64,000 bases of DNA from Ehretia macrophylla (GCA_037974665.1 CM075768.1:62080316-62144315), one strand, 5' to 3'. Positions 38,801-53,200 are shown, counted from the stretch's first letter. Translations and numbers: made by a program. The notes: a model not told the origin generated them from the sequence alone.

Positions 38801-40479
38801 CTTGCCCAAGGTGCCATGGGATTCAAAAATAAAAATGTGATGGATTAGGTTGTCGTCCTTTTCGCAGCTCACGATGTACGATCCGGGATGAAAAAAAAGC
38901 CCAAAAGAAGAAAAGTGTCCCAAAACTAATGAAAACGTTCAATTTTTGGCTCCGATAACTGGCCCTGCGAAGCCAGCTTAGCTGCCCCCATCGTAGAGCT
39001 CTCGGAGAGCTTTCCAACGGTATGCTGCGCGCCGCGTAACACCTTGCTGATCACAAGTTACGGGCTCTGGGGCGACGGAGACGTGGTCCCAAGCCCGATG
39101 CCCCCGGTTTGCGGGCTCAACCTCTACGTGAAGCGAAGCTGTCTTGCCCAAGGTGCCGTGGGATTCGGTAATAGAAATGTGATGGATTAGGTTGTCGTCC
39201 TTTTCGCGGCGCACGACGTACGATCCGGGATGAAAAAAAAGCGCAAAAGAAGAAAAGTGTCTCGAAACTAGTGAAAAAGTTCGATTTTTGGATCCGATAA
39301 CAGGCCCACGGAAGCCAGCTTCACTTTCCCCAACGTAGAGCTCTCAGAGAGCTATCCAACGGTATGCTGCGCGCCGCGTAACTCCTTCCAGATCAAAAAT
39401 TATGGGCTGCGGAGTGACGGAGACATGGTCGCAATCCCGATGCCCTCGGTCTGCGGGCCCAGCCTCTACGTGAAGCAAAGCTGTCTTGTCCAAGGTGCTG
39501 TGGGATTCGGTAATAAAAATGTGATGGATTAGTTGTTGTCCTTTTCGCGGTGCACGACGTACGATCAGGGATGAAAAAAAGCGGAAAAGAAGAAAAGTGT
39601 CCCGAAACTGATGAAAACGTTCAATTTTTGGCTCCTATAACAGCCCCAGCAAAGCCAGCTTAGCTGCCCCCATCGTAGAGCTCTCGGAGAGCTTTCCAAC
39701 GGTATACTGCGCGTCGCGTAACACCTTTTGGATCAAAAGTTATGGGCTCGAGAGCGACGGAGACGTGGTCCCATTCCTGATGCCCTCGGTTTGCGGGCCC
39801 AGCCTCTACGTGAAGCGAAACTGTCTTGCCCAAGGTGCCGTGGGATTCGGTAATAGAAATGTGATGGATTAGGTTGTCGTCCTTTTCGCGGAGCACGACG
39901 TACGATCCGGGATGAAAAAAAAGCGCAAAAGAAGAAAAGTGTCCCAAAACTAATGAAAACGTTCGATTTTAGGCTCCGATAACAGGCCCTGCGAAGCCAG
40001 CTTAGCTCCCCCTATTGTAGAGCTCTCGGAGAGCTTTCCAACGGTATGCTGCGCCCTGCGTAACACCTTGCGGATCAAAAGTTATGGGCTCCGGAGCGAC
40101 GGAGACGTGGTGCCAAGCCCGATGCCCTAGGTTTGCGGGCCCAGCATCTACGTGAAGCGAAGATGTCTAGCCCACAGTGCCGTGGGATTCGGTAATAGAA
40201 ATGTGATGGATTAGGTTTCCGTCCTTTTCGCAGCGCACGACGTACGATCCGGGATGAAAAAAAAGCGCAAAAGAAGAAAAGTGTCCCAAAATTGATGAAA
40301 ATGTTCATTTTTTGGCTCCGAGAATAGGCACAACGAAGCGAGCTTGGCTGCCTCCATCATAGAGCTCTCAAAGAGCTTTCCAACGGTATGCTGCGCGCCG
40401 CGTAACTCCTTGCGGATAAAAAGTTATGGGCTCCGGAGCGACGGAGACGTGGTCCCAAGTCCTATGCCATTGGTTTGCG

Positions 40480-43400
40480 GGCCCAGCCTCTACAAGAAGC
40501 GAAGCTGTCTTGCCCAAGGTTCCGTGGGATTCGGTAATAGAAATGTGATGGATTAAGTTGTCGTCCTTTTCGCCGCGGACGACGTACGATACGGGACGAA
40601 AAAAAGCGCAAAAGAAGAAAAGTGTACCAAAACTGATGAAAACATTCAATTTTTGCTCCGATAACAGCTGCGGCAGAGCCAGCTTAGCTGCCCCCGTCGT
40701 ATAGCTCTCGGAGAGCTTTCCAACGGTATGCTGCGAGCCGCGTAACTCCTCGCGGATCAGAAGTTATGGGCTCCGGAGAGACGGAGACGTGGTCCAAAGC
40801 CCGATGCCCTCGGTTGGGGGGCCAGCCTCTATGTGAAGCAAAGTTGTCTTGCCCAAGGCGCCGTGGGATTCGTTAATAGAAATGTGATGGATTATGTTGT
40901 CGTCCTTTTCGCCGCGCACGACGTACGATCAAGAACGAAAAATAAGCGCAAAAGAAGAAAAGTGTCCCAAAATTGATAAAAACGTTCAATTTTTGGCTCC
41001 GATAACAGTCCCAGCGATGCCAGCTTAGCTGCCCCCATCGTAGAGCTCTCGGAGCGCTTTCCAACGGTATACTGCGCGCTGCGTAACACCTTGCGGATCA
41101 AAATTTATGGGCTCTGGAGCGACAGAGACGTGGTCCCAAGTCCGATGCCCTCGGTTTGCGGGCCCAGCCTCTACGTGAAGCGAAGCTGTCTTGCCCAAGG
41201 TGCTGTGGGATTCGGTAATAGAAATGTGATGAATTAGGTTGTTGTCCTTTTTGCGGCGCACGACGTACGATCCGGGACGAAAAAATAGCGCAAAACAAGA
41301 AAAGTGTCCCGAAACTGATGAAAAAGTTTAAATTTTGGCTCCGATAACAGGCGCAGCAAAGGTAGCTTTGCTGCCCCTATCGTCGAGCTCTCGGAGATCT
41401 TTCCAACGGTATGCTGCGCGCCGCGTAACACCTTGCGGATCAAAAGTTATGGGCTCCGGAGCGACAGAGACGTGGTCCCAAGCCCGATGCCCTCGGTTTG
41501 CGGGCCCAGCCTCTACGTGAAGCGAAGCTGTCTTGCCCAAGGTGCCGTGGGATTCGGTAACAGAAATGTGATGGATTAGGTTGGCGTCCTTTACACAGCA
41601 CACGACGTACGATCCGGGATGAAAAAAAAGCTTAAAAGATGAAAAGTGTTCAAAAATTGATGAAAACGTTCGATTTTTGGCTCTGATAACAGGTGCAGCG
41701 AAGCTGGGTAGAGCTCTCAGAGAGCTTTCCAACGGTATGCTGCGCGCCGCGTAATTCCTTGCGAATCAAAAATTATGGGCTCCGGAGCGACGGAGACGTG
41801 GTCCCAAGCCCGATGCCCTCGGTTTGCGGGCCCAGCCTCTACGTGACGCGAAGCTGTCTTGCCCAAGGTACTGTGGGATTCGGTAATAGAAATGTGATGG
41901 ATTAGGTTGTCGTCCTTTTTGTGGCGCACGACGTACGATCCGTGACGAAAAAAGAGCAGAAAAGCTTAAAAGTGTCCCGAAACTGTTGAAAACGTTCGAT
42001 TTTTGGCTCTGATAACAGGCGCAGGGAAGCGAGCTTCGCTGCCCCCATCATAGAGCTCTCGGAGAGCTCTCCAACGGTATGCTGCGGCCGCGTAACTCCT
42101 TGCGGATCAAAAGTTATGGGCTCTGGAGTGATGGAGACGAGGTTCCAAGCCCAATGCCCTCGATTTGCGGGGCCAGCCTCTACGTGAAGCGAAGCTGTCT
42201 TGCCCAAGGTACCGTGGGAATCAGTAATAGAAATGTGATGGATTAGGTTGTCGTCCTTTTTGCGGTGCACGACGTACGATCCGGGACGATAAAACAGCGA
42301 AAATGAAGAAAAGTGTCCCAAAACTGATGAAAACGTTCCATTTTTTACTCCGATAACAGGCGCAGCGAAGCAAGCTTCGCTCCCCCCATCGTAGAGCTCT
42401 CGGAGAGCTTTCCAACGGTATGCTGCAGCCGCGTAACTCCTTGCAGATCAAAAGTTATGGGCTCCGAAGCGATGGAGACGTGGTCCCAAGCCCGATGCCC
42501 TCGGTTTGCGGGCCCAGCCTCTATGCGAAGCGAAGCTGTCTAGCCCAAGGTGCCGTGGTATTCGGTAATAGAAATGTGATGGATTAGGTTGTCGTCCTTT
42601 TCGCCGCATACGACATAAGATCTGGGACGAAAAAAAAGCGCAAAACAAGAAAAGTGTCCCAAAACTGATGAAAACGTTCGATTTTTGGCTCTGATAAAAG
42701 GCTCAGCGAGGCCAGCTTAGCTACCCCTATCGTAGTGCTCTCGGAGAGCATTCCAACGGTATGCTGCACGCCGCGTAAGTCCTTGCGGATCAAAAGTTAT
42801 GGGCTCTGGAGCGACGGAGACGTGGTCCCAAGCCCGATGCCCTCGGTTTGCGGGCCCAGTCTCTACATGAAGCGAAACTGTTTTGCCCAAGGTGCCATGG
42901 GATTTGGTAATAGAAATGTGATGGATTAGGTTGTCGTCCTTTTCGCGGCGCACGACGTACGATCCGGGGTGAAAAAATAGCGCAAAATAAGAAAAGTGTC
43001 CTGAAACTGATGAAAATATTCAATTTTTGGCTCCGATAACAGGCGCAGTAAAGCTAACTTCGCTGCCCCCATTGTAGAGCTCTTGGAGAGCTTTCCAACG
43101 GTATGCTGCGCGCCGCGTAACTTCTTGCGGATCAAAAGTTATGGGCTCCGGAGCGACGGAGACGTGGTCCCAAGCCCGATGCCCTCGATTTGCGGGCACA
43201 ACCTCTACGTGAAGAGAAGCTGTCTTGCCCAAGGTACCGTAGGATTTGGTAATAGAAATGTGATTGATTAGGTTGTCGTCCTATTTGCGGTGCAAGACGT
43301 ACGATCCGGGACGAAAGAACAGCGGAAAAGAAGAAAAATGTCCCGAAAATGATGAAAACGTTCAATTTTTGTCTCCGATAACAGGCGCAGCGAAGCAAGC

Positions 43401-43740
43401 TTCGTTGCCCCCATCGTAGAGCTCTCGGATAGCTTTTCAACGGTATGCTGCGGCCGCGTAACTCCTTGCGGATCAAAAGTTATGGGCTCCGGAGCGATGG
43501 AGACGTGGTCCCAAGCACGATGCCCTCGGTTTGCGGGCCCAGCCTCTATGCGAAGTGAAGCTGTCTAGCCCAAGGTGCAGTGGTATTCAGTAATAGAAAT
43601 GTGATGGATTAGATTGTCGTCCTTTTCGCCGCGCACGACGTACGATCCGGGACGAAAAAAAAGCTTAAAAGAAAAAAAGTGTCCCAAAACTGATGAAAAC
43701 GTTTGATTTTTCGCTCTGATATCAGGTTCAGCGTGGCAAC
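40480..43740. repeat. 5.8-kb-spaced duplication, copy 1
   Basis: Ordered private variants: cctctacaagaagcgaag (40488), cgtacgatacgggacg, gataacagctgcgg, ggttggggggcc (40812), gagcagaaaagcttaaaag (41950), gggacgataaaacagcg (42284), tgctgcagccgcg (42420), gtgattgattagg (43259) and gggacgaaagaacagcgg (43307). Several monomers carry a GCGGCCGC word in place of gcgcgccgcg. Confidence 0.75.
41382..41707. repeat. Monomer with 15-bp deletion before the dyad
   Basis: 326 bp. It passes from gcagcgaagctggg straight to tagagctctcagag, losing ttagctgcccccatcg-like sequence. Confidence 0.7.
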
Positions 43741-46269
43741 CTTAGCTGCCCCCATCGTAGAGCTCTCGGAGAGCTTTCCAACGGCATGCTACGCGCCGTG
43801 TAACACCTTGCGGATCAAAAGATATGGGCTCCGGAGCGACGGAGACGTGGTCCCAAGCCCGATGCCCTTGGTTTGCGGGCCCAGCCTCTACGTGAAGCAA
43901 AGCTGTCGTGCCCAAGGTACCGTGGGATTCGGTAATAGAAATGTGATGGATCAGGTTGTCATCCTTTTCGCGGCGCACGACGTACGATCCGGGATGAAAA
44001 AAAAGCACAAAAGAAGAAAAGTGTCCCGAAACTAGTGAAAAAGTTCAATTTTTGGCTCCGATAATAGGCGCACCAAAGCGAGCTTGGGTGCCCCTATCGT
44101 AGAGATCTCGGAGAGCTTTCCAACGGTATGCTGCGCACCGCATAACTCCTTGCGGATCAATAGTTATGGGCTCCGGAGTGACGAAGACGTGGTCCCAAGC
44201 CCGATGCCCTCGTTTTGCGGGCCCATCCTCTGCGTGAAGCAAAGCTGTCTTGCCCGTGGTTCCTTGGAATTCGTTAATAGAAATGTGATGGATTAGGTTG
44301 CCTTACTTTTTGTGGCGCACGACGTACGATTCGAGATGAAAAAAAAGCGCAAAAGAAGAAACGTGTCCCAAGACTGATGAAAACGTTCGATTTTTGGCTC
44401 CGATAACAGGCGCAGCGAAGCGAGCTTGGCTATCTCCATCATAGAGCTCTCGGAGAGCTTTCCAACAGGATGCCTTGCGGAGCGTAACTCCTTGCGGATC
44501 AAAAGTTATGGGCTCTGGAGCGACGGACACGTGCTCCCAAGCCCGATGCCCACGGTTTGCGAGCCCAGCCTCTTCGTGAAGCGAAACTTTCTTGCCCAAG
44601 GTTCCGTGGGATTCGTTAATAGAAATGTGATGGATTAGGTTGCCTTACTTTTTGTGGCGCACGACGTACGATTCGAGATGAAAAAAAAGCGCAAAAGAAG
44701 AAACGTGTCCCAAGACTGATGAAAACGTTCGATTTTTGGCTCCGATAACAGGCGCAGCGAAGCGAGCTTCACTTTCCCCAACGTATAGCTCTCGGAGAGC
44801 TATCCGACGGTATGCTCCGCACCGCGTACCTGCTTCTGGATCAAAAGTTTTGGGCTACGGAGCAACGAAAACGTGGTCCCAAGCCCGATGCCCTCGATTT
44901 GCAGGCCCAGCCTCTACGTCTAGCGAAGCTGTCTTACCCATGGTGCCGTGGGATTCGGTAATAAAAATGTGATGGATTAGGTTGTCGTCGTTTTCGCCGC
45001 GCACGACGGATGATCCGGCACAAAAATAAAGCGGAAAAGAAGAAAAGTGTCTCGAAATTGATGAAAACGATCGATTTTTGGCTCCGATAACAGGCGCAGG
45101 GAAGCAAGCGTTGCTACCCCCATCATTGAGCTCTCGGAGAGCTTTCCAACGGTATGCTGCGCTTCTCGTAACCCCTTGCGGATCAAAAGTTATGGGCTCC
45201 GGAGCGATGGAGACGTGGTCCTAAGCCCGATGCCCTCGGTTTGTGGGCCCAGCCTCTACGAGAAGCGAAGCTGTCTTGCCCAAGGTTCCGTGGGATTCGG
45301 TAATAGAAATGTGATGGATTAAGTAGTCGTCCTTTTCGCCGCGCACGACGTACGATCCGAGACGAAAAAAATTGCAAAAGAAGAAAAGTGTCTCAAAACA
45401 GATGAAAAAGTTCGATTTTTGGCTTCGATAACAGGCCCAGCAAAGCCAGCTTAGCTGCCCCCATCGTAGAGCTCTCTGAGAGTTTTCCAACGGTATGCTG
45501 CGCGCCACGTAACACCTTTCGGATCAAAAGTTATGGGCTCCGCTGCGACGGAGACGTGGTCCCAAGCCCGATGCCCCCAGTTTGCGGGCCCATCCTCTAC
45601 GTGAAGCGAAGCTGTCTTGCCCAAGGCGCCGAGGGATTCGTTAATAGAAATGTGATGGATTAGGTTGTCGTCCTTTTAGCCACGCACGACGTACGATCCA
45701 GGACGAAAAAAAGTGCAAAAGAAGAAAAGTGTCCCGTAACTGATGAAAACATTCAATTTTTGGCTCCGATAATAGGCGCAGCGAGGTGAGATTGGCTGCC
45801 CCCATTGTAGAGCTCTCGGACAGCTTTCCAACGGTATGCTGCTCGCCATGTAACTCCTTGCGGATCAAAAGTTATGGGCTCCGGAGCGACGGAGACGTGG
45901 TCCCAAGCCCGATGCCCTCGGTTTACGGGCCCAGCCTCTACATGAAGCGAAGCTGTCTTGGCCAATGTACCGTGGGATTCGGTAATAGAAATGTGATGGA
46001 TTAAGTAGTTGTCCTTTTTGCGGAGCACGACGTACGATCTAGGATGAAAAAAAAGCGCAAAAGAAGAAAAGTGTCCCAAAATTGATGAAAACGTTCGACT
46101 TTTGGCTCCAATAACAGGAGCAGGGAAGCGAGTTTGGCTGCCCCCATCGTAAAGCTCTCGGAGAGTGTTCCAACGGTATGCTGCGTGCCACGTAAATCCT
46201 TGCAGATAAAAAGTTATGGGCTCTGGAGCGACAGAGACGTGGTCCCAAGCCCGATGCCCTGGGTTTGCG

Positions 46270-49200
46270 GGCCCAGCCTCTACAAGAAGCGAAGCTGTCT
46301 TGCCCAAGGTTCCGTGGGATTCGGTAATAGAAATGTAATGGATTAAGTTGTCGTCCTTTTCACCGCGGACGACGTACGATACGGGACGAAAAAAAGCGCA
46401 AAAGAAGAAAAGTGTACCAAAACTGATGAAAACGTTCTATTTTTGCTCCGATAACAGCTGCAGCAAAGCCAGCTTAGCTGCCCCCATCGTATAGCTCTCG
46501 GAGAGCTTTCCAACGGTATGCTGCGAGCCGCGTAACTCCTTGCGGATCAGAAGTTATGGGCTCCGGAGAGACGGAGACGTGGTCCCAAGCCCGATGCCCT
46601 CGGTTGGGGGGCCAGCCTCTATGTGAAGCAAAGTTGTCTTGCCCAAGGCGCCGTGGGATTCGTTAATAGAAATGTGATGGATTATGTTGTCGTCCTTTTC
46701 ACCGCGCACGACGTACGATCCAGAAAGAAAAATAAGCGCAAAAGAAGAAAAGTATCCCAAAACTGATAAAAACGTTCAATTTTTGGCTCCGATAACAGGC
46801 GCAACGAAGCCAGCTTACCTTCCCCCATTGTAGAGCTCTCGGAGAGCTTTCCAACGTTATGCTGCGCGCCGCGTAACTCCTTGCAGATCAAAAGTTATGG
46901 GCTCCAGAGCGACGGAGACGTGGTCCCAAGCCCGATGCCCTCGGTTTGCGGGCCCAGCCTCTACGTGAAGTGAAGCTGTCTTGCCCAAGGTACCGTGGGA
47001 TTTGGTAATAGAAATTTGATGGATTAGGTTGTCGTCCTTTTTGCGGCTCACGACGTACGATTCGGGATGAAAAAAAGCGTAAAGGAAGAAAAGTGTCTCG
47101 AAACTAGTGAAAAAGTTTAAATTTTGGCTCCGATAACAGGCCCCGCAAAGGCAGCTTTGCTGCCCCCATTGTAGAGCTCTCGGAGAGCTTTCCAACGGTA
47201 TGTTGCGCGCCGCGTAACACCTTGCGGATCAAAAGTTATGGGCTCCGGAGCGACAGAGACGGTCCCAAGCCCGATGCCCTCGGTTTGGGGGCCTAGCCTC
47301 TACGTGAAGCGAAGCTGTCTTGCCCAAGGTGTCGTGGGATTCGGTAATAGAAATGTGATGGATTAGGTTGCCGTCCTTTTCGCGGCGCACAACGTACGAA
47401 ACGGGACGAAAAGAAAGCTCAAAATAAGAAAAGTGTTCAAAAACTGATGAAAATGTTTGATTTTTGGCTCTGATAATAGGTGCAGCGAAGCCAGCTTCGC
47501 TGCCCCCATCGTAGAGCACTCGGAGAGCTTTCCAACGGTATGCTGCGCGCCGCGTAACTCCTTGCGGATCAGAAGTTATGGGCTCCCTAGCGACGGAGAC
47601 GTGGTCCCAAGCCCGATGCCCTCGGTTTGCGGGCCCAGCCTCTACGAGAAGCGAAGCTATTTTGCCCATGGTGCCGTGGGATTCGGCAATAAAAATGTGA
47701 TGGATTAGGTTGTCTTCCTTGTCGCGACGCACGACGTACGATCCGTGACGAAAAAAGACCAGAAAAGCTTAAAAGTGTCCCGAAACTGTTGAAAACGTTC
47801 GATTTTTGGCTCTGATAACAGGCGCAGCGAAGAGAGCTTCGCTGCCCCCATCATAGAGCTCTCGGAGAGCTTTCCAACGGTATGCTGCGGCCGCGTAACT
47901 CCTTGCGGATCAAAAGTTATGGGCTCTGGAGTGACGGAGACGAGGTTCCAAGCCCAATGCCCTCGGTTTGCGGGGCCAGCCTCTACGTGAAGCGAAGCTG
48001 TCTTGCCCAAGGTACCGTGGGATTCAGTAATAGAAATGTGATGGATTAGGCTGTCGTCCTTTTTGCGGTGCACGACGTACGATTTGGGACGATAAAACAG
48101 CGAAAATGAAGAAAAGTGTCCCAAAACTGATGAAAACGTTCCATTTTTTACTCTGATAACAGGCGCAGCGAAGCAAGCTTCGCTGCCCCCATCGTAGATC
48201 TCTCGGAGAGCTTTCCAACTGTATGCTGCAGCCGCGTAACTCCTTGCAGATCAAAAGTTATGGGCTCCGAAGCGATGGAGACGTGGTCCCAAGCCCGATG
48301 CCCTCGGTTTGCGGGCCCAGCCTCTATGCGAAGCGAAGCTGTCTAGCCCAAGGTGCCGTGGTATTCGGCAATAGAAATGTGATGGATTAGGTTGTCGTCC
48401 TTTTCGCCGCATACGACGTACGATCTGGGACGAAAAAAAAGCGCAAAACAAGAAAAGTGTCCCAAAACTGATGAAAACGTTCGATTTTTGGCTCTGATAA
48501 AAGGCTCAGCGAGGCCAGCTTAGCTACCCCCCATCGTAGTGCTCTCGGAGAGCTTTCCAACGGTATGTTGCACGCCGCGTACCTCCTTGCGGATCAAAAG
48601 TTATAGGCTCCAGAGCGACGGAGACGTGGTCCCATGCCTGATGCCCTCGATTTTTGGGCCCAGCCTCTACGTGAAGCGAAGCTGTCTTGCCCAAGGTACC
48701 GTAGGATTCGGTAATAGAAATGTGATTGATTAGGTTGTCGTCCTATTTGCGGTGCAAGACGTACGATCCGGGACGAAAGAACAGCGGAAAAGAAGAAAAA
48801 TGTCCCGAAAATGATGAAAACGTTAAATTTTTGTCTCCGATAACAGGCGCAGCGAAGCAATCTTCGCTACCCCCATCGTAGAGCTCTTGGATAGCTTTTC
48901 AACGGTATGCTGCGGCCGCGTAACTCCTTGCGGATCAAAAGTTATGGGCTCCGAAGCGATGGAGACGTGGTCCCAAGCCCGATGCCCTCGGTTTGTGGGC
49001 CCATCCTCTATGCGAAGCGAAGCTGTCTAGCCCAAGGTGCCGTGGTATTCAATAATAGAAATGTGATCAATTAGATTGTCGTCCTTTTCGCCGCGCACGA
49101 CGTACGATCCGGGACGAAAAAATAGCTTAAAAGAAAAAAAGTGTCCCAAAACTGATGAAAACGTTCGATTTTTTGCTCTGATAACAGGTTCAGCGTAGCC
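46270..49200. repeat. 5.8-kb-spaced duplication, copy 2
   Basis: Repeats the variants of 40.5-43.7 kb in the same order. The offset is 5783-5805 up to about 48.6 kb and about 5463 thereafter, so copy 2 lacks one monomer equivalent to about 42.8-43.2 kb. Confidence 0.75.
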
Positions 49201-49902
49201 ACCTTAGCTGCCCCCATGGTAGAGCGCTCAGAGAGCTTTCCAACGGTATACCGCCCGCCACGTAACTCCTTACGGATCAAAAGTTATGGGCTCCGGAGCG
49301 ACGGAGATGTGGTCCCAGGCCCGATGCCCTCGGTTTGTGTGCCCAGCCTCTAGGTGAAGCGAAGCAGGCTTGGCCTAGGTGCCATGGGATTCGGTAATAG
49401 AAATGTGATGGATTAGGTTGTAGTCCTTTTCGCGGCGTACGACGTACGATTCGGGGCGAAAAAACAGCGCAAAAGAAGAAAAGTGTCCCGAAATTGATGA
49501 AAATGTTCAATTTTTGGCTCCGATAACAGGCGCAACAAAGTTAACTTTGATGCCACAATTGTAGAGCTCTCGAAGAGCTTTCCAATGGTATGCTGCGCGC
49601 CGCGTAACACCTTGCGGATCAAAAGTTATGGGCTCCGGAGCGACGGAGACGTGGTCCCAAGCCCGATGCCTTCGGTTTGCGGGCCCAGCCTATACGTGAA
49701 GCGAAGCTGTCTTTCCCAAGGTGCCGTGGGATTCGGTAATAGAAATGTGATGGATTAGGTTGTCGTCCTTTTCGCGGCGCCCGACGTACGATCCTGGATG
49801 AAAAAAAAGCGCAAAAGAAGAAAAGTGTCCTGAAACTAATGAAAACGTTCTATTTTTGGCTCCGATAACTGGCCCAGCGAAGCCAGCTTAGCTGCCCCAA
49901 TC

Positions 49903-50219
49903 GTAGAGCTATCGGAGAGCTTTCCAACGGTATGCTGCGCGCCGCGTAACACCTTGCGGATCAAAAGTTATAGGCTCCGGAGCGACGGAGACGTGGTCCC
50001 AAGCCCGATGCCCTCGGTTTGCGGGCCCAGCCTCTACGTGAAGCGAAGCTGTCTTGCCCAAGGTGCCGTGGGATTCGGTAATAGAAATGTGATGGATTAG
50101 GTTGTCGTCCTTTTCGCGACGCACGACGTACGATCCGGGATGAAAAAAAAGCGCAAAGGAAGAAAAGTGTCCCGAAACAGATGAAAATGTCCAATTTTTG
50201 GCTCCGATAACAGCCGATC
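49903..50219. repeat. Monomer with about 24-bp deletion before the dyad
   Basis: 317 bp. It reads ccgataacagccgatcgtag at the end. The following dyad is altered to AGAACTC-TCG-GAGTTCT, which is again a perfect 7-bp inverted repeat. Confidence 0.7.
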
Positions 50220-53200
50220 GTAGAACTCTCGGAGTTCTTTCCAACGGTATGCTGCGCGCCGCGTAACTTCTTGCGGATCAAAAGTTATGGGCTCCAGAGC
50301 GACAGAGACGTGGTCCCAAGCCCGATGCCCTCGGTTTGCGGGCCCAGCCTCTACGTGAAGCGAAGCTGTCTTGCCCAAGGTGCCATTGGATTCGGTAATA
50401 AAATTGTGGTAGATTAGGTTGTCGTCGTTTTCGCGACGCACGACGTACGATCCGGGACGAAAAAAAAGTGCAAAAGAAGAAAAGTATCCCAAAACTGATG
50501 AAATCGTTCGATTTTGGGCTCCGATAACAGGCGCAGCAAAGCTAGCTTGGCTGCCCCCATCGTAGAGCTCTTAGAGAGCTTTCCAACGGTATGCTGCGCG
50601 ATGCGTAACTCCTTGCGGATCAAAAGTTATGGGCTCCGGAGCGACGGAGACGTGGTCCCAAGCCCGATTCCCTCAGTTTGCGTGCCCAGCCTCTACGAGA
50701 AGTGAAGCTGTCTTGCCCAAGGTTCCGTGGGATTCGGTAATAGAAATGTGATGGATTAAGTTGTCGTCCTTTTCGCAGCGAACGACGTACAATACGGGAC
50801 GAAAAAAAGCGCAAAAGAAGAAAAATATCCCAAAACTAATGAAAATGTTCGATTTTTAACTTCGATAACAGGTGCAGTGAAGCCAGCTTAGCTGCACCCA
50901 TCGTAGAGCTCTCAGAGAGCTTTCCAACGGTATGCTGCGCGCCCCGTAACTCCTTGCGGATCAAAAGTTATGGAACCCGGAGCGACGGAGACGTGGTATC
51001 AAGCCCGATGTCCTCGGTTTGCGGGCCCAGCCTATAGGTAAAGCGAAGTTGTCTTGCCCAAGGTGCCGTGGGATTCGGTAATAGAAATGTGATGGATTAG
51101 GTTGTCGTCCTTTTCGTGGTGCACAACGTACGATCTGGGACAAAAAAAGCGCAGAAGAAGAAAAGTATCCCGAAACTGATGAAAACATTCGATTTTTGGC
51201 TCCTATAACAGGACCAGCAAAGCCAGCTTAGCAGCCCCCATCATAGAGCTCTCGGAGAGCTTTCCAACTGTATGCTGCGCGCCGCGTAACACCTTGCGGA
51301 TCAAAAGTTATGGGCTCCGGAGCGACAGAGACGTGGTCCCAAGCCCGATACCCTAGGTTTGCGGGCACAGCCTCTACATGAAGCGAAGCTGTCTTGCCCT
51401 AGGTGTTGCGTGATTCGGTAATAGAAATGTGATGGATTAGGTTGTTGTCCTTTTCGCTACGCACGACGTACGATCCGGGGTGAAAAAATAGCGTAAAAGA
51501 AGAAAAGTGTCCCGAGACTGATGAAAACGTGCAATTTTTGGCTCTGATAACTTGAGCAGCGAAGCCAACTTGGCTGCCCCCATCGTAGAGCCCTCGGATA
51601 GCTTTCCAACGGTATGCTACGCGCCGCGTAACTCCTTCCAGATCAAAAGTTATGGGCTCCGGAGCGACGGAGACGTGGTCCCAAGCCCGATGCCCTCGGT
51701 TTGCGAGCCCAACCTCTACGTGAAGGGAAGCTGTCTTGCCTAAGGTGCCGTGGGATTCGGTAATAGAAATGTTATGGATTAGGTTGTCGTGCTTTTCGAC
51801 GCTCACGACGTACGATTCGGGACGAAAAAAAGTGCAAAAGAAGAAAAGTAGCCCAAAACTGATGAAAACGTTTGATTTTTGGCAACGATAACAGGCGCAG
51901 CGAAGCCAGCTTAGCTACCCCAATCGTAGAGCTCTCGGAGAGCTTTCCAACAATAAGCTGCGCGCCGCGTAACACCTTGCGCATCAAAAGTTATTGGCTC
52001 CGGAGCGACGGAGACGTGGTCCCAAGCCCGATGCCCTCGGTTTGCGGGCCCGGCCTCTACGTGAAGCGAAGCTGTCTTGCCCAAGGTATCGTGGGATTCG
52101 GTAATAGAAATGTGATGGATTAGGTTGTCGTCCTTTTCGCGGCGCACGATGTACGATCCGGGATGAAAAAAAAGCGCAAAAGAAGAAAAGTTTCCCAAAA
52201 CTAGTGAAAACGTTCAATTTTAGGCTCCGATAACAGGCGCAGCAAAGCTAGCTTGGCTACCCCTATCGTAGAGCTCTCGGAGAGCTTTCCAACGGTATGC
52301 TGCGCGCCGCGTAACACCTTGCGGATCAAAAGTTATGGGCTCCAGAGCGACGGAGACATGGTCCCATGCCCAATGCGCTCGGTCTGCGGGCCCAGCCTCT
52401 ACGTGAAGCGAAGCTGTCTTGCCCAAGGTACCGTGGGATTCGATAATAGAAATGTGATGGATTAGGTTGTCGTCCTTTTCGAGGCGCACGACGTACGATC
52501 CGGGATGAAAAAAAAGCGCAAAAGAAGAAAAGTGTCCCGAAACTGATGAAAACGTTTGATTTTTGACTCTGATAACAGGCCCCGCGAGGCCAGCTTTCCT
52601 CCCCCCATCGTAGAGCTCTCGGAGAGCTTTCCAACGGTATGCTGCGCGCCGCGTAACACCTTGCGGATCAAAAGTTATGGGCTCTGGAGCGACGTAGACG
52701 TGGTCCCATGCCTAATGCCCTCGGTTTGCGGGCCCAGCCTCAACATGAAGCGAAGCTGTCTTGCCCAAGGTGCCGTGGGATTCGGTAATAGAAATGTGAT
52801 GGATTAGGTTGTAGTGCTTTTCGCAGCGCACGACGTACGATCCGGGATAAAAAAAAAACCGCAAAAGAAAAAAAGTGTCCCGAAACTAGTGAAAACGTTT
52901 GATTTTTGGGTCCGATAACGGGCGCAGCGAAGCCAGCTTAGTTGCCCCCATCGTAGAGCTCTCGGAGAGCTTTCCAACGGTATGCTGCGCGCCCCGTAAC
53001 ACCTTGGGGATCAGAAGTTATGTGCTCCGGAGCGATGGAGACGTGGTTCCAAGCACGATGCCCTCGATTTGCGGGCCCAGCCACTACGTGAAGCGAAGCT
53101 GTTTTGCCCAAGATGCCATGGGATTCAGTAATAGAAATGTTATGGATTAGGTTGTCATCCTTCTCGCGGCGCACGACGTACGATCCGGGGCAACAAAACA

